Assembly (NCBI RefSeq): GCF_003194625.1
Contig: NZ_QHKX01000001.1
Location: forward strand, 1,116,001 to 1,180,000
DNA length: 64,000 nt
Direction: 5' to 3'
Source: Nocardioides solisilvae
GTDB taxonomy: Bacteria > Actinomycetota > Actinomycetes > Propionibacteriales > Nocardioidaceae
This document shows, in pieces, positions 43,383 to 53,315 of the stretch. The position numbers and the translations under genes were made by a program. The notes under the pieces are model-generated. The model saw nothing but the letters and a program-made list of their open reading frames with translations, had not been told where the DNA came from and ran no database searches. Each line of letters starts with the position of its first letter. Within the stretch, counting starts at the first letter, position 1.

Positions 43383-45131
43383 TCAGCGGGCGAGCGGGAG
43401 CGTCACCGTGAAGGTGGTGCCGGCGCCGAGCGTGGAGTCGAAGGTGATCCGGCCCCGGTGCCGCTCGACGATGCGCTGCACGATCGTCAGGCCCAGCCCC
43501 GTCCCCGGCTGCGCGACGGCGGTCGGGTTGGTGGAGCGGAAGAACTCCTGGAAGAGGCTGGCCTGGTCCTCCTCGGAGATGCCCAGCCCGGTGTCGGAGA
43601 CCTTGAGCTCGACGATCCGGCGCTTCGCCTCGAGCGAGACGGTGATGGTCCCGCCCTCGGGGGTGTACTTGGCGGCGTTGCTGATCAGGTTGGCGCAGAC
43701 CCGGTCCAGCCCCTGCTCCTCGCCCATGGCCAGCACCGGCTGCTGCGGCGCCTCGACGACGACCTTCAGCTCCTTGCGCTCGAGGGTGACGCGCAGCAGG
43801 TCGAGGACGTCGTGGACCACCGCGGTGACGTCGACGGGCTGGGGCGTGAACTCGACGTGCGGGTCGCCCACCTGGGCCAGCACCAGCAGGTCGTCGATCA
43901 GCCGCTGCATCCGGACCGCACCGCGCTCCATCGAGGAGATCGAGCTGCGCACCGTGCCGTCGAGCTCGGGCACCGACTCGAGGATCTCCACGTGGCCGAG
44001 GATCGAGGTCAGCGGGTTCTTCAGCTCGTGGGCGATCGTCGCGATGAGGCGGCTCTTGTAGCCGTTGAGCTCGCGCAGCTCGTCGATCAGGCGCCGCTCG
44101 CGCTCGAAGGTGCGGGCGTTGAGCAGCGCCCGGCCGAGGTCGTGGCCGATGTCGAGCGCGGCCTGCTTCTCGATCGGGGACCAGTCGAGGCGGCCGCCGC
44201 GGCGGGTGAGCACGAGGTTGCCCAGGCACTCCGGCCCGGCGCCCAGCGGCACGAAGAGCATCGAGGTGACGTCGATGGCCCGCATGAACTCGGTGATCTG
44301 CTGCTCCTGCTCGGGCGTCATCACGCCGAGCGGGGGGATGACGTCGTTGAGCACCGAGACGTCCTGGTTCTTCCACTGGATGTGCGCCGAGATCCTGGCG
44401 ATCTCCCGCAGGTCGTCGGGCATCACGATCTCGGCGCCGTTGGAGGCGTAGACCGAGCCGCTGCCCTCGCCGTCCTCGTCGAAGGTCTGGATCCACATCC
44501 CGAAGGCGTTGAACGCCGAGGTGAGCGCGGGCTGGGAGACCTCGATGATCCGGTCCATGGAGAGCTCGGAGCTCACCTCGCGGACGATCATCCGGGCGGC
44601 GTCGGCCAGCCGCACCTGCTCGGCGAGCTCGGCGCGCTCGAACGCCGAGAGGACCGCGCGCCGGGTCTGCTCGGCGTACCGGCGCAGCTCCTCGCGCTTC
44701 GCGGGGCCGGGGCGCCGCCGGTCGACCGGCAGGTCGACCGAGAGCAGGCCGCGCAGGACGCCCGCGTCGTCGTAGATCGGCGCCACCAGCAGGTCGAGGG
44801 GGTGCCACATCTCGGGGTCGTCGGGCGCCGCCATGTCGGGCACCCAGCCCAGGGTCTCGATGTCGAGGCTCATCCGCTCCTGCGGCACGAACCGCAGCGC
44901 GCCCCACTCCTCGGAGGTGGCGAGCTCGAGCTCGATCTCGTCCATCGGGGTGCGGTGGCCGAGCAGCTGGTGGCGGGCCTCGTCGCTGCCGGCGACGGCG
45001 ACCATCTCGAGGGTGCGGTCCTCGCGCGCGACGCTGATGGCCGCGACCTCGAAGCCGACGACTTCGGTCACGCCGAGGGCGATGTTCTGCAAGGCGTCGA
45101 CGAACACGTCCTCGGCGTGCGTCTCGGCCAT
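43383..45131 (-). CDS. GAF-domain sensor histidine kinase
   Basis: A 582-residue soluble kinase. Two GAF-like domains (about 10-150 and 185-330) precede a HisKA/HATPase core: His368 is in the H-box ATIAHELKNPLTSILGHVEI, with N-box LISNAAKYTP, G1 VSDTGLGISEED and G2 TGLGLTIVQRI. There are no membrane segments, so the signal is intracellular. No response regulator gene is adjacent; the partner is elsewhere. It is divergent from purF with about 250 bases between starts. Confidence 0.88.
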   Translation of the reverse strand: MAETHAEDVFVDALQNIALGVTEVVGFEVAAISVAREDRTLEMVAVAGSDEARHQLLGHRTPMDEIELELATSEEWGALRFVPQERMSLDIETLGWVPDMAAPDDPEMWHPLDLLVAPIYDDAGVLRGLLSVDLPVDRRRPGPAKREELRRYAEQTRRAVLSAFERAELAEQVRLADAARMIVREVSSELSMDRIIEVSQPALTSAFNAFGMWIQTFDEDGEGSGSVYASNGAEIVMPDDLREIARISAHIQWKNQDVSVLNDVIPPLGVMTPEQEQQITEFMRAIDVTSMLFVPLGAGPECLGNLVLTRRGGRLDWSPIEKQAALDIGHDLGRALLNARTFERERRLIDELRELNGYKSRLIATIAHELKNPLTSILGHVEILESVPELDGTVRSSISSMERGAVRMQRLIDDLLVLAQVGDPHVEFTPQPVDVTAVVHDVLDLLRVTLERKELKVVVEAPQQPVLAMGEEQGLDRVCANLISNAAKYTPEGGTITVSLEAKRRIVELKVSDTGLGISEEDQASLFQEFFRSTNPTAVAQPGTGLGLTIVQRIVERHRGRITFDSTLGAGTTFTVTLPLAR

Positions 45132-45369
45132 GCGTCGTCTCTTCCCGTCCAGCCGCCGATCGGTACGGCTCTTGTCATGATGCCTACTCCATAGTAGGCG
45201 TGCTCACGAGACGCGGCGGCGCTTTGCGGCTTTCCCGCAGGTCCCGGGTGTGCCCTTGGCGGGCCCGTCCGAAACGGGCCGAAGGTCCCGGGTCGTTCCC
45301 GCGCGGGGCGTCCCGGGGAGGACCGTGCCACCGTTCGTCGCCGTGTCCGCCGGCACCCCCGAGCCGCCG

Positions 45370-45375
45370 TACACT
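45370..45375 (+). promoter_or_regulatory. Predicted -10 element of purF
   Basis: TACACT, 6 bases before the GTG at 45382; leaderless spacing that fixes the start and hence the propeptide length. Confidence 0.5.
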
Positions 45376-45381
45376 GGCCCG

Positions 45382-46980
45382 GTGGCTCAGTCCAGCAGCA
45401 CGCGCAAGGGCGGGGACGGTCGTCTCTCGCAGGCCCTCGACCCCCAGGAGCTGGGTCCCCAGGACGCGTGCGGCGTCTTCGGGGTCTGGGCCCCCGGCGA
45501 GGACGTCGCCAAGCTCACCTACTTCGGCATCTACGCGCTGCAGCACCGCGGCCAGGAGTCGGCCGGCATCGCGGTGAGCAACGGGCGCCAGATCCTCGTC
45601 TACAAGGACATGGGGCTCGTCTCCCAGGTCTTCGACGAGTCGACGTTGGAGTCGCTGCGGGGCCACCTCGCCATCGGCCACGCGCGCTACTCCACCACCG
45701 GCGCGAGCACGTGGCACAACGCCCAGCCGACCTTCCACCCCACCGAGAGCGGCTCGATCGCGCTGGCCCACAACGGCAACCTGATCAACACCGCCGAGCT
45801 GGCCGAGCTGGTCAACGCCGGCGAGCTCGAGGGCCTGCTCGACGTGCGGGTGCCCGTCTCCACCAACGACACCAGCGTGGTCACCGCCCTGCTCGCCCAC
45901 CACCCCGACTCCACCGTGGAGGAGCGGGCGATGGAGCTGCTGCCCCAGGTGAAGGGCGCCTTCTCCTTCGTCTGGATGGACGAGCACACCCTGTACGCCG
46001 CCCGCGACCCGCAGGGCGTCCGCCCCCTGGTGCTGGGCCGGCTCGAGCGCGGCTGGGTCGTGGCGTCGGAGACCGCGGCGCTCGACATCGTCGGCGCCTC
46101 GTTCATCCGCGAGGTGGAGCCGGGCGAGCTGATCGCGGTCGACGAGGACGGGCTGCGCACCCGCCGCTTCGCCGAGGCGGCCCCCAAGCACTGCCTCTTC
46201 GAGTTCGTCTACCTCGCCCGGCCCGACACCCTGATGAACGACCAGCGGGTGCACAGCGTGCGGGTGGAGATCGGCCGCCGGCTGGCGCGCGAGTTCCCCG
46301 CCGACGCCGACCTGGTGATCCCGGTGCCCGAGTCCGGCACGCCGGCGGCGATCGGGTACGCCGAGGAGTCGGGCATCCCCTACGGCACCGGGCTGGTCAA
46401 GAACTCCTACGTCGGCCGCACCTTCATCCAGCCGTCGCAGACGATCCGCCAGCTCGGGATCCGGCTCAAGCTCAACCCGCTGCGCGACGTGATCGAGGGC
46501 AAGCGCCTCGTGGTCGTCGACGACTCGATCGTGCGCGGCAACACCCAGCGGGCCCTGGTCCGGATGCTCCGGGAGGCCGGCGCCCGCGAGGTGCACGTGC
46601 GGATCTCCTCGCCGCCGGTGAAGTGGCCCTGCTTCTACGGGATCGACTTCGCCACCCGCGCCGAGCTGATCGCCAACGGGCTGACCACCGACGAGATCCA
46701 GCGCTCCATCGACGCCGACTCGCTCGGCTACATCGGCCTCGACGAGCTGGTCGAGGCGACGACCGTGCCGAAGGACGACCTCTGCCGGGCGTGCTTCGAC
46801 GGCCACTACCCGATCCCGCTGCCCGAGCCCGAGCTGCGCGGCAAGGGCGTCCTGGAGAACCTCGCCTCGGGCGACACCGGCTGCGGCGACCTCGCGGTGG
46901 CGCAGCCCGCCACCGACGCCGACGGGCTGGCCGCCTCCCTGTCGGGGGCCGGCGCCACCGACGCGCTGCGCCGCCCCTGA
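45382..46980 (+). CDS. purF: Amidophosphoribosyltransferase
   Basis: A 532-residue enzyme for the first step of purine synthesis: PRPP plus glutamine to phosphoribosylamine. The nucleophile is Cys30 in DACGVFGVWAP, implying removal of a 29-residue propeptide. HRGQESAGIAVSN, THNA-like GASTWHNAQPTFH and HNGNLIN mark the glutaminase domain. VVVDDSIVRGNTQRALV is the PRPP-binding loop. Cysteines in KHCLFEF, WPCFYG and LCRACF match the [4Fe-4S] ligands of the Bacillus type. The GTG start agrees with a -10 element 6 bases before it. purM follows after 44 bases. Confidence 0.97.
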   Translation: MAQSSSTRKGGDGRLSQALDPQELGPQDACGVFGVWAPGEDVAKLTYFGIYALQHRGQESAGIAVSNGRQILVYKDMGLVSQVFDESTLESLRGHLAIGHARYSTTGASTWHNAQPTFHPTESGSIALAHNGNLINTAELAELVNAGELEGLLDVRVPVSTNDTSVVTALLAHHPDSTVEERAMELLPQVKGAFSFVWMDEHTLYAARDPQGVRPLVLGRLERGWVVASETAALDIVGASFIREVEPGELIAVDEDGLRTRRFAEAAPKHCLFEFVYLARPDTLMNDQRVHSVRVEIGRRLAREFPADADLVIPVPESGTPAAIGYAEESGIPYGTGLVKNSYVGRTFIQPSQTIRQLGIRLKLNPLRDVIEGKRLVVVDDSIVRGNTQRALVRMLREAGAREVHVRISSPPVKWPCFYGIDFATRAELIANGLTTDEIQRSIDADSLGYIGLDELVEATTVPKDDLCRACFDGHYPIPLPEPELRGKGVLENLASGDTGCGDLAVAQPATDADGLAASLSGAGATDALRRP

Positions 46981-47024
46981 CCCGACCCGTCCACCCGCCC
47001 CGCCGCAGACGCAGGAGCCCCGCC

Positions 47025-48152
47025 GTGACCGACGTCCCCACCGGACAGCCCGCCCCCGAGGCCGCCGAGCCGACCCGGAACGCCTACGCCGCCGCCGGCG
47101 TCTCGATCGAGGCGGCCGACCGCGCGATCGACCTCATGAAGACCTGGGTCGAGAAGGCCCGGCGGCCCGAGGTGATCGGCGGGCTGGGCGGCTTCGCCGG
47201 GCTCTTCGACGCCTCGGCGCTCACCCGCTACACCCGGCCGCTGCTGGCGACCTCGACCGACGGCGTCGGCACCAAGGTGGCGATCGCCCAGGCGATGGAC
47301 GTGCACGACACGATCGGCTACGACCTCGTCGGGATGGTCGTCGACGACCTCGTGGTCTGCGGCGCCGAGCCGCTCTTCATGACCGACTACATCGCCACGG
47401 GGCGCGTCGTCCCGGAGCGGATCGCCGCGATCGTCAAGGGGATCGCCGAGGCGTGCGTCGAGGCGGGCTGCGCGCTGGTCGGCGGCGAGACCGCCGAGCA
47501 CCCCGGGCTGCTGGCCCCCGACGAGTACGACGTGGCGGGCGCGACGACCGGGGTGGTCGAGGCCGACCGGCTGCTGGGCCCCGGCCGGGTGCGGCCCGGC
47601 GACGTCGTGGTGGCCATGGAGGCCTCGGGCCTGCACTCCAACGGCTACTCCCTGGTGCGCCACGTGCTGCTGGGCGCCGCCGCCGACGGGGGAGCGGCCT
47701 GGAGCCTGGACCGTGACGTCCCCGAGCTCGGCCGGACGCTGGGCGAGGAGCTCCTCACCCCGACCCGGATCTACGCCAAGGCCTGCCTCGACCTGGCCGG
47801 GGCGACGGCGACCCACGCGATGTCCCACGTCACCGGCGGGGGCCTGGCGGCCAACCTCGAGCGGGTGATGCCCGAGGAGCTGGTGGCACGGGTGGACCGG
47901 AGCACCTGGACCCCGCAGCCGGTCTTCGACCTGGTCCGCAAGGTCGGCGGCGTCCCGCAGGCCGACCTCGAGGCCACGCTGAACTGCGGCGTCGGCATGG
48001 TCGCGCTCGTCGCCCCCGACGACGTCGACACCGCCGTGGCGACCCTCGACCGGCACGGGATCCGCGCCTGGGTGGCCGGGGACGTGCGCGAGGCGGCGGG
48101 CTCCGACGAGGCCGGCCGCGTCCTGATGGAGGGCCAGCACCCGGGCTGGTGA
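47025..48152 (+). CDS. purM: Phosphoribosylformylglycinamidine cyclo-ligase (AIR synthetase)
   Basis: A 375-residue enzyme closing the imidazole ring: FGAM plus ATP to AIR. Motifs: ATSTDGVGTKVAIAQ, DLVGMVVDDLVVCGAEPLFM, the LVGGETAEHPGL loop, GLHSNGYSLVR and MSHVTGGGLAANL, in the usual order for the family. GTG start with GCAGGAG upstream. It lies 44 bases after purF and is probably co-transcribed. DUF3073 follows after 192 bases. Confidence 0.97.
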   Translation: MTDVPTGQPAPEAAEPTRNAYAAAGVSIEAADRAIDLMKTWVEKARRPEVIGGLGGFAGLFDASALTRYTRPLLATSTDGVGTKVAIAQAMDVHDTIGYDLVGMVVDDLVVCGAEPLFMTDYIATGRVVPERIAAIVKGIAEACVEAGCALVGGETAEHPGLLAPDEYDVAGATTGVVEADRLLGPGRVRPGDVVVAMEASGLHSNGYSLVRHVLLGAAADGGAAWSLDRDVPELGRTLGEELLTPTRIYAKACLDLAGATATHAMSHVTGGGLAANLERVMPEELVARVDRSTWTPQPVFDLVRKVGGVPQADLEATLNCGVGMVALVAPDDVDTAVATLDRHGIRAWVAGDVREAAGSDEAGRVLMEGQHPGW

Positions 48153-48344
48153 GCCCCGCCGGGCGCCGCGGCGATTGCGCTGGCAGCGAACGCGGCCCCT
48201 CCGGCACGCCCGAACCACGGCCCGGGTGTGCGAGAACCACCGGGCACCGGGTAGCGTGGCCCCCACGAGTATCCAGTCAAGAGACCGGGCGCCGCGGCGT
48301 GCGCGCCAAGAGCCCCGGCCAAGCGTGCGAGGGGGTCGGACCCT

Positions 48345-48536
48345 ATGGGGCGCGGCCGAGCGAAGGCCAAGCAGACCAAGGTCGCCCGCGACCTGAAGTA
48401 CCGGACTCACGAGACGGACTTCGGGGCGTTGGCGAAGGAGCTGCATGGTGAACCGGACAGCAGTACCACCAGCACGGACGACGAGGACTACCTCGACGAC
48501 TGGTCCGACTACGCGGACCCGCCCCGGCGCGACTGA
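48345..48536 (+). CDS. DUF3073 protein
   Basis: A 63-residue protein, basic then acidic: MGRGRAKAKQTKVARDLKYR followed by HETDFGALAKELH and an Asp-rich tail (TSTDDEDYLDDWSDYAD). This is the actinobacterial DUF3073 pattern. The function is unknown. In Streptomyces the same family lies next to purM with a valine dehydrogenase gene beyond, exactly as here. GAGGGGG precedes the ATG. The 192-base gap upstream contains a TAGCGT-like element near 48250 that may be its promoter. Confidence 0.88.
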   Translation: MGRGRAKAKQTKVARDLKYRTHETDFGALAKELHGEPDSSTTSTDDEDYLDDWSDYADPPRRD

Positions 48537-48628
48537 CCGCGCCTGACGGGTCCGCCGGGCGGCTCGGTGGGTTCTCCGGGTACCCGGTGGAACGTGCAGT
48601 TCCCCACGTCTGCGGACGTCAGGAACTG

Positions 48629-48658
48629 GAGGTCTCACCGGGGCCCCGGTGAGACCTC
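48629..48658. terminator. Perfect 15-bp palindromic terminator between convergent genes
   Basis: GAGGTCTCACCGGGG is followed directly by its reverse complement with no spacer. It overlaps the stop of the dehydrogenase gene and serves both directions. A weaker outer pair (CAGTTCC near 48597, GGAACTG near 48622) lies just before it. Confidence 0.65.
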
Positions 48659-49805
48659 ACCCGAGCCAGAGCCCGCGGAGGCGGCCGACGTCGCGCATGC
48701 GGCGCTCGGCGAGCCGGTCTGCGGCGACGGCGGGCGGTACGCCGTCCCGGTCGGCCAGCTCGAGCACCGACCGGGTGGTGTCGAAGATGCCGCTCGCCCG
48801 CTGCTTGGCGCGCTCGAACGAGAACCCTTCGGCTCGGCTCGTGCCTCGCCGGCTCAGGACGAGCCCCTCGAGCTCGTCGGCGACCTGGATCACCCCGCCG
48901 GAGTTCACGCAGTAGTCGGGGGCGTAGAGGATCCCGCGTTCCTGCAGGACCTTCTCGACTCCCGGGTGGGCGAGCTGGTTGTTGGCCGCTCCGCAGACTA
49001 TCCGCGCCTGCAGCACCCCCACGACCTCGTCGTCGAGCGCTCCGCCGAGGGCGCAGGGGGCGTAGACGTCGAGCGCCCCCGCGACGAGCTCCTCGGTCGA
49101 CCCGACGACCCGGACGGTGGGGTGCTCCTCCCGGATCCGGTCGACGGCCGGCTGCCACACGTCGGTGACGACGACGTCGGCACCCTCGTCGAGCAGGTGG
49201 GCGACGAGGTGGCGACCCACCTTGCCGACGCCGGCGATGCCGACGGTACGCCCGGCCAGGGAGGGGCTGCCCCACAGGTGCTCGGCGCTCGCGCGCATCC
49301 CCTGGAAGACGCCGTACGCCGTGAGCACCGAGGAGTCGCCCGCCCCGCCGTGGGCGACGGTGCGACCGGTGACGAAGTCGCACTCCCGGGCCACGTGGTC
49401 CATGTCCTCCGACGTGGTGCCGACGTCGCAGGCGGTGAGGTAGCGCCCGTGCAGCGACTGGACGAAGCGTCCGTAGGCGCGCAGCAGGGCCTCGGTCTTG
49501 TCGGTGCGCGGGTCGCCGATGATCACGGCCTTGCCGCCGCCCAGGTCGAGGCCGGCGAGCGCGTTCTTGTAGGACATGCCGCGGGAGAGCGCGAGCACGT
49601 CGCGGACGGCGTCGTCGGTCGAGGTGTAGGGGTGGAAGCGGGTGCCGCCCAGGCCCGGGCCGAGGGCGGTGGAGTGGAGCGCGATGACGGCCCGCAGGCC
49701 GGAGGCGGGGTCGTGGCAGAAGACGACCTGCTCGTGCTCGCCGTCGGCGAAGACGTCGACGGGCTGGGGGGTGCTGCTCCCGGCGCTGTGGGAGTGGTGG
49801 GACAT
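48657..49805 (-). CDS. Leu/Val/Phe dehydrogenase
   Basis: A 382-residue NAD-dependent oxidative deaminase of branched-chain or aromatic amino acids. The substrate site is [20 protein letters not shown] and [20 protein letters not shown] with the catalytic Lys in [17 protein letters not shown] follows, and the Rossmann motif is [30 protein letters not shown] and [17 protein letters not shown] are typical. By synteny with Streptomyces it is probably the valine dehydrogenase counterpart (vdh), but leucine versus valine preference cannot be read here. Confidence 0.9.
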   Translation of the reverse strand: MSHHSHSAGSSTPQPVDVFADGEHEQVVFCHDPASGLRAVIALHSTALGPGLGGTRFHPYTSTDDAVRDVLALSRGMSYKNALAGLDLGGGKAVIIGDPRTDKTEALLRAYGRFVQSLHGRYLTACDVGTTSEDMDHVARECDFVTGRTVAHGGAGDSSVLTAYGVFQGMRASAEHLWGSPSLAGRTVGIAGVGKVGRHLVAHLLDEGADVVVTDVWQPAVDRIREEHPTVRVVGSTEELVAGALDVYAPCALGGALDDEVVGVLQARIVCGAANNQLAHPGVEKVLQERGILYAPDYCVNSGGVIQVADELEGLVLSRRGTSRAEGFSFERAKQRASGIFDTTRSVLELADRDGVPPAVAADRLAERRMRDVGRLRGLWLG

Positions 49806-49900
49806 GGGTGCTGCCCGCTTCCTCCGGCCGGACGGCCGGCGTGTCGTGGCCACGGGGTGGGTGGCGCTGGCGTGCGGCCACGGGGATGGTGTGGCCTGGC

Positions 49901-51331
49901 TCACAAGCCTAGTGCCGGACCCTCCGTCGTGACGGGCGGGGCGCCCCCACGGTGGGTGCGCCGCTCCCGGACCTCCTGCAGGAAGACGACGTCCCCGTGG
50001 GTGCCGTAGCCGAGCAGCGGGCCGCCGGTGCCCTGCCCGTTGAAGGTGACCATCCGCCACCCGCGCTCGCCCGGGACCAGGGTGGGCCACGGCAGGTTGC
50101 TCGGGTACGGCGCGTCGAGGGTGCCGATCTCCTTGAGGTCGAGATCGAAGACGGGGAACCGGCCCCGCTGGTCGCGCCGGTTGTCGCGGCCGTCGCTGGC
50201 CAGCACCCACAGGGGCCCGCGGCGGCCCTCGGGGCGGAGCAGGGTGACCCCCTCGGTGGCGCGGCGGTCGGTCGCGGCCGCACGCAGGCTGAGCCGGTCC
50301 AGCGACGGGCCGGTGGCCAGGCAGGGGTGGAACCGGAAGAACCTGCGGGCGCTGGCGTAGCCGACCAGCCAGGTCTCGCCGTCGCGCAGCAGGTGCGGGT
50401 CCCACACCCCGACCGACTTCAACCCGTCGGTCGGGAGCGGCAGCTCGCGGGTCTCGAGGACGTGCTCGCCCTCGACGGGCGACTCCCGAGTCTCGGCGAG
50501 GACGCAGCGCACCGACGGGTTCCGCTCCCGGTCGAAGTCGCCCCAGGTGCTGGCGGCGAGCAGCCACCGACCCTCGTCGCGGACGAGGTGGACGGCGTGG
50601 TCGCCGAAGACCCCGGCCCGGTCGGGCCGGCGGAAGTACAGGTCGGCGCTGTGGGTCAGGCGGGAGCTGTCGGGGGAGAGCCGCCACACGCTGGTGTGGG
50701 CGGTGTCGAAGAAGCCGGGGCCCGCGGAGGTGGCGGTGAGCAGCCACTCGCCCCGGTGCAGCACCGGACGCCCGTCGGCCTCGGTCACGAGCTTGAGGTC
50801 GCGCAGCCCCAGGTGGCCGAAGCCGCCGCTGTGCAGCCGGGTGACCAGCGCGCTGTCGGAGCGGTGGCCCAGCCGCAGCTGCGCGAGCCACCGCTCGTCG
50901 TGGGTGTCGACCCGGCCGGCGAGGTCCACGCGGGCGCGGGCGACCCAGCGGTCGTCCTCGAGGCAGAAGAGGGTGAGGTGGCGCCCGGTCAGGGTGAGGG
51001 CGAGGGAGGTCGGCTGCCACACCACGCGGCCGTGGCGCCGGCTGCGGTGGGTGGTGACGTGGAGCGAGTCGTCGACCACGTCGATCCCGACGTCGCCGTC
51101 GTCGGGCTCGTACCAGCCCGACAGCCGGGTCGCGCCCGAGCTGATGTGCACCTCCACCCGCGCGGCCCGGTGGTCGGGGTGGCGCAGCTCGGCCTGGACG
51201 GTGACGTACGGCGCGGGGCGCGGCGTCGCGAACCTCGACGACGTGCCGGCGGTGAAGCGCTGGGCGGAGGTCGCTGGGGAGACCAGCGCGATCGGCCGCT
51301 CGCGCGCGACGATCTCGAGGGGCGGCAGCAC
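49901..51331 (-). CDS. Predicted beta-propeller-like protein, unknown
   Basis: A 476-residue protein with no signal peptide. From about residue 160 it has repeated Trp/Asp-rich blades ([74 protein letters not shown]) reminiscent of five-bladed GH43-like propellers. The first part looks like a beta-sandwich ([20 protein letters not shown]). No catalytic triad can be assigned. It lies 21 bases after the lipoprotein gene on the same strand, so they form a two-gene unit. Confidence 0.65.
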   Translation of the reverse strand: MLPPLEIVARERPIALVSPATSAQRFTAGTSSRFATPRPAPYVTVQAELRHPDHRAARVEVHISSGATRLSGWYEPDDGDVGIDVVDDSLHVTTHRSRRHGRVVWQPTSLALTLTGRHLTLFCLEDDRWVARARVDLAGRVDTHDERWLAQLRLGHRSDSALVTRLHSGGFGHLGLRDLKLVTEADGRPVLHRGEWLLTATSAGPGFFDTAHTSVWRLSPDSSRLTHSADLYFRRPDRAGVFGDHAVHLVRDEGRWLLAASTWGDFDRERNPSVRCVLAETRESPVEGEHVLETRELPLPTDGLKSVGVWDPHLLRDGETWLVGYASARRFFRFHPCLATGPSLDRLSLRAAATDRRATEGVTLLRPEGRRGPLWVLASDGRDNRRDQRGRFPVFDLDLKEIGTLDAPYPSNLPWPTLVPGERGWRMVTFNGQGTGGPLLGYGTHGDVVFLQEVRERRTHRGGAPPVTTEGPALGL

Positions 51332-51352
51332 CCGCCCATCATCGCAGCGCGG

Positions 51353-52714
51353 TCAGCGGATCCGCACGGTGACGGCGTGTCCTGCCCCGTCGAGGCTGGT
51401 CAGCGAGAGGTAGCCGCGACCGGAGAGCAGTGGCTCCAGGGGCGTGTCGGCGGGGACCGCGGGACGCTGCGCACCGCGGCACCACGGGCACGGCTGGTCC
51501 TCGTCGCGGTCCCAGGTCAGCCGCCAGGGCGCCGGCCCGCCGTCGTGCCCGCGGACGTCGACCCGGTGGGTCCCGGGCAGGTCGAAGAGCGCCACCGCCG
51601 GGGTCCCGTCGGGGCCGGTGGCCAGGGCGTGGTCGCCGGGGGCGGTCACCCGGGTCGGCGTCACCGGGGTGAGGGTGAGCGTGCCGGGGGGTGCGGCGTC
51701 GGGGAGCGGGGCCGGCGGCCGCACACGGGCGACGTACCTGCCGGCGGGCAGGTGCCAGAGCCCGTCGCGGCCCCCGCCGAGGCGGCCGCCCACGGCGTCG
51801 CCGCGGGCGTCGACCAGCGCGACGCGCCCCGGGGCGGCCACCGCGACACCCCCGGCCGACCCGTCGGGGACGGGCCAGCCGCGCAGCGGCGCGGTCAGCC
51901 ACGTCTCCTCGGTGAGGGTGAAGGCCACCTCGTGCTCGCCCACGGGGCCGCCGTCCTGGGTCGCGGCGGGCAGGTCGACGGGCTCGGAGAGCCCCGCGGC
52001 GGTGCGCACGGGACGCACGACCCGCAGCTCGCCCTCGCCCAGCACGCTCCACGTGCCGGACTGGGTCGCGCCGTCGAAGGCCAGCGGCGCGGGCTCGCCG
52101 TTGTCGGCCCGGGGTGGGAGCGGTAACCGCTCGCCGCGCGGGTCGAGGAGCAGCGCGGCGCGGCCCACCAGCAGGACCCGGCCCTCGCGCGGCACCGCGA
52201 AGGTGGCCACGTCGTCGTACGTCGCGTGGGAGGCGAGCGTCGCCGGGGCGCCGTCGGGCTCGAGCCGGTGCTCGCGGGTCGGGGTCGCCGCCAGGGTGTA
52301 GGCGGTGCGGTCACCCGGGCACGGGTCGAACGTCCAGGCCCAGCTGCCGGAGCGGTCGAGCCGGGTCACCGGGTCGAGCGTGGGCAGCCGGGTGGTGGCG
52401 CCGTCGGGGGCCTCGAGGACGAGCGCCTCGGTGCCGCAGCCGGCCAGCGGCAGCGGCCGGACCACCACCCGGACGACCTCGCCCTCCTCGGCCCCGTGGA
52501 CGAGCCGGACGGTCCCGCCGGGCCGGCCGTTCACCGGGGCCACGGGCCGCGGGACGGGGCCGGCGGCCGCGACGCGCGGGGTGGAGCTGGCGGCCGGACG
52601 CTCCCCGGGGCGGGGACCCGCGCTCCCGCCGGTCTCTCCCGAGCACCCCGCCAGCGCCGCCGACGCGGTGAGCAGCGCGAGCAGCGTCGGAGCGATCCGC
52701 GCGGAGCCGACCAT
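51353..52714 (-). CDS. Lipoprotein with beta-rich ectodomain, unknown
   Basis: A 453-residue predicted lipoprotein: MVGSARIAPTLLALLTASAA followed by LAGCSG puts the lipid Cys at 24. The mature part is rich in short strands and Pro/Gly and includes VVRPLPLAGCGTEALVLEAP, DRSGSWAWTFDPCPGD and a CPWC pair near the end (about residue 415) followed by PLEPLLSGRGYLSLTSLDGA. No family is recognised. An alternative ATG at 52741 would add nine residues. It is followed by the propeller-like gene. Confidence 0.7.
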   Translation of the reverse strand: MVGSARIAPTLLALLTASAALAGCSGETGGSAGPRPGERPAASSTPRVAAAGPVPRPVAPVNGRPGGTVRLVHGAEEGEVVRVVVRPLPLAGCGTEALVLEAPDGATTRLPTLDPVTRLDRSGSWAWTFDPCPGDRTAYTLAATPTREHRLEPDGAPATLASHATYDDVATFAVPREGRVLLVGRAALLLDPRGERLPLPPRADNGEPAPLAFDGATQSGTWSVLGEGELRVVRPVRTAAGLSEPVDLPAATQDGGPVGEHEVAFTLTEETWLTAPLRGWPVPDGSAGGVAVAAPGRVALVDARGDAVGGRLGGGRDGLWHLPAGRYVARVRPPAPLPDAAPPGTLTLTPVTPTRVTAPGDHALATGPDGTPAVALFDLPGTHRVDVRGHDGGPAPWRLTWDRDEDQPCPWCRGAQRPAVPADTPLEPLLSGRGYLSLTSLDGAGHAVTVRIR

Positions 52715-52798
52715 CCTCACCTCCAGTCCGGAGCCGAGCATGGCAGGTGCCGGCGACGGTGAGGGGTCCTTTTCGGGGACGAGAGGTCCCGGGACGAC

Positions 52799-52833
52799 GA
52801 AGCGCCCGGTTCGGGACGTGAACCGGGCGCTTC
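52799..52833 (-). terminator. Terminator of tRNA-Phe
   Basis: GAAGCGCCCGGTTC and GAACCGGGCGCTTC form a 14-bp perfect stem around GGGACGT, 9 bases past the 3' end of tRNA-Phe on the minus strand. Confidence 0.65.
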
Positions 52834-52841
52834 GGTGCTTG

Positions 52842-52915
52842 TGGGCAGGGGCGGGGTCGAACCGCCGACCTTCCACTTTTCAGGCGGACGCTCGTACCAA
52901 CTGAGCTACCTGCCC
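52842..52915 (-). tRNA. tRNA-Phe (GAA)
   Basis: The minus strand gives a full cloverleaf: acceptor GGGCAGG/CCTGCCC, D arm GCTC-AGTTGGTAC-GAGC, anticodon stem TCCGC/GTGGA with loop CTGAAAA (anticodon GAA), and T arm GGCGG-TTCGACC-CCGCC. The discriminator is A. CCA is not encoded. Confidence 0.95.
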
Positions 52916-53064
52916 AAGCGCAGGGAAGCCTACAGCAGGGGGCGGGCGACCGCACACACGAGGGGTCCCGCGGCCGTGGTGTCCGGGTCGACGGGCGGGC
53001 CCGCGGGTCGCCGTGACATTTGGGGGTGCCCCCGCGCGCGCCCTAGGATGTCGACCGCACGCTG

Positions 53065-53137
53065 GCCCCCATCGTCTAGCGGCCTAGGACGTCGCCCTTT
53101 CACGGCGGTAGCACGGGTTCGAATCCCGTTGGGGGTG
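53065..53137 (+). tRNA. tRNA-Glu (TTC)
   Basis: Acceptor GCCCCCA with TGGGGGT (one G-T end pair), anticodon loop CTTTCAC with anticodon TTC between CGCC and GGCG, and T arm ACGGG-TTCGAAT-CCCGT. A TAGGAT -10 and TTGGGG -35 lie upstream (53020-53049). CCA is not encoded. Confidence 0.95.
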
Positions 53138-53189
53138 CTTGGTCCAGCCCCTTATCGGCCTCGATTGTGAGACCTGCCGGGGGATGGGT

Positions 53190-53195
53190 TAGAGT
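53190..53195 (+). promoter_or_regulatory. Predicted -10 element of tRNA-Asp
   Basis: TAGAGT with a TTGTGA -35-like element 19 bases upstream; the tRNA starts 41 bases downstream. Confidence 0.35.
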
Positions 53196-53236
53196 TTCCC
53201 CGCTTCGCCAGTGCGAGGCGGACAACTTCACAGCTT

Positions 53237-53313
53237 GGCCCTGTAGCGCAGTTGGTTAGCGCGCCGCCCTGTCACGGCGGAGGTCGCGAGTTCGAGTCTC
53301 GTCAGGGTCGCCA
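53237..53313 (+). tRNA. tRNA-Asp (GTC)
   Basis: Acceptor GGCCCTG/CAGGGTC (one G-T), D arm GCGC-AGTTGGTTA-GCGC, anticodon stem CCGCC/GGCGG with loop CTGTCAC (anticodon GTC), and T arm GCGAG-TTCGAGT-CTCGT. Discriminator G, and CCA is encoded (53311-53313), unlike the neighbouring tRNAs. Confidence 0.95.
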
Positions 53314-53315
53314 CC

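Noticed and set aside
8800..45382. Purine riboswitches ahead of pur genes
   Set aside because: purD, purC, purL and purF appear leaderless and purB, purQ overlap upstream genes, leaving no room; the purA leader is too short and simple for a purine aptamer.
52842..53313. tRNA cluster as an integration site
   Set aside because: No integrase gene, duplicated tRNA end or foreign-looking segment is adjacent.
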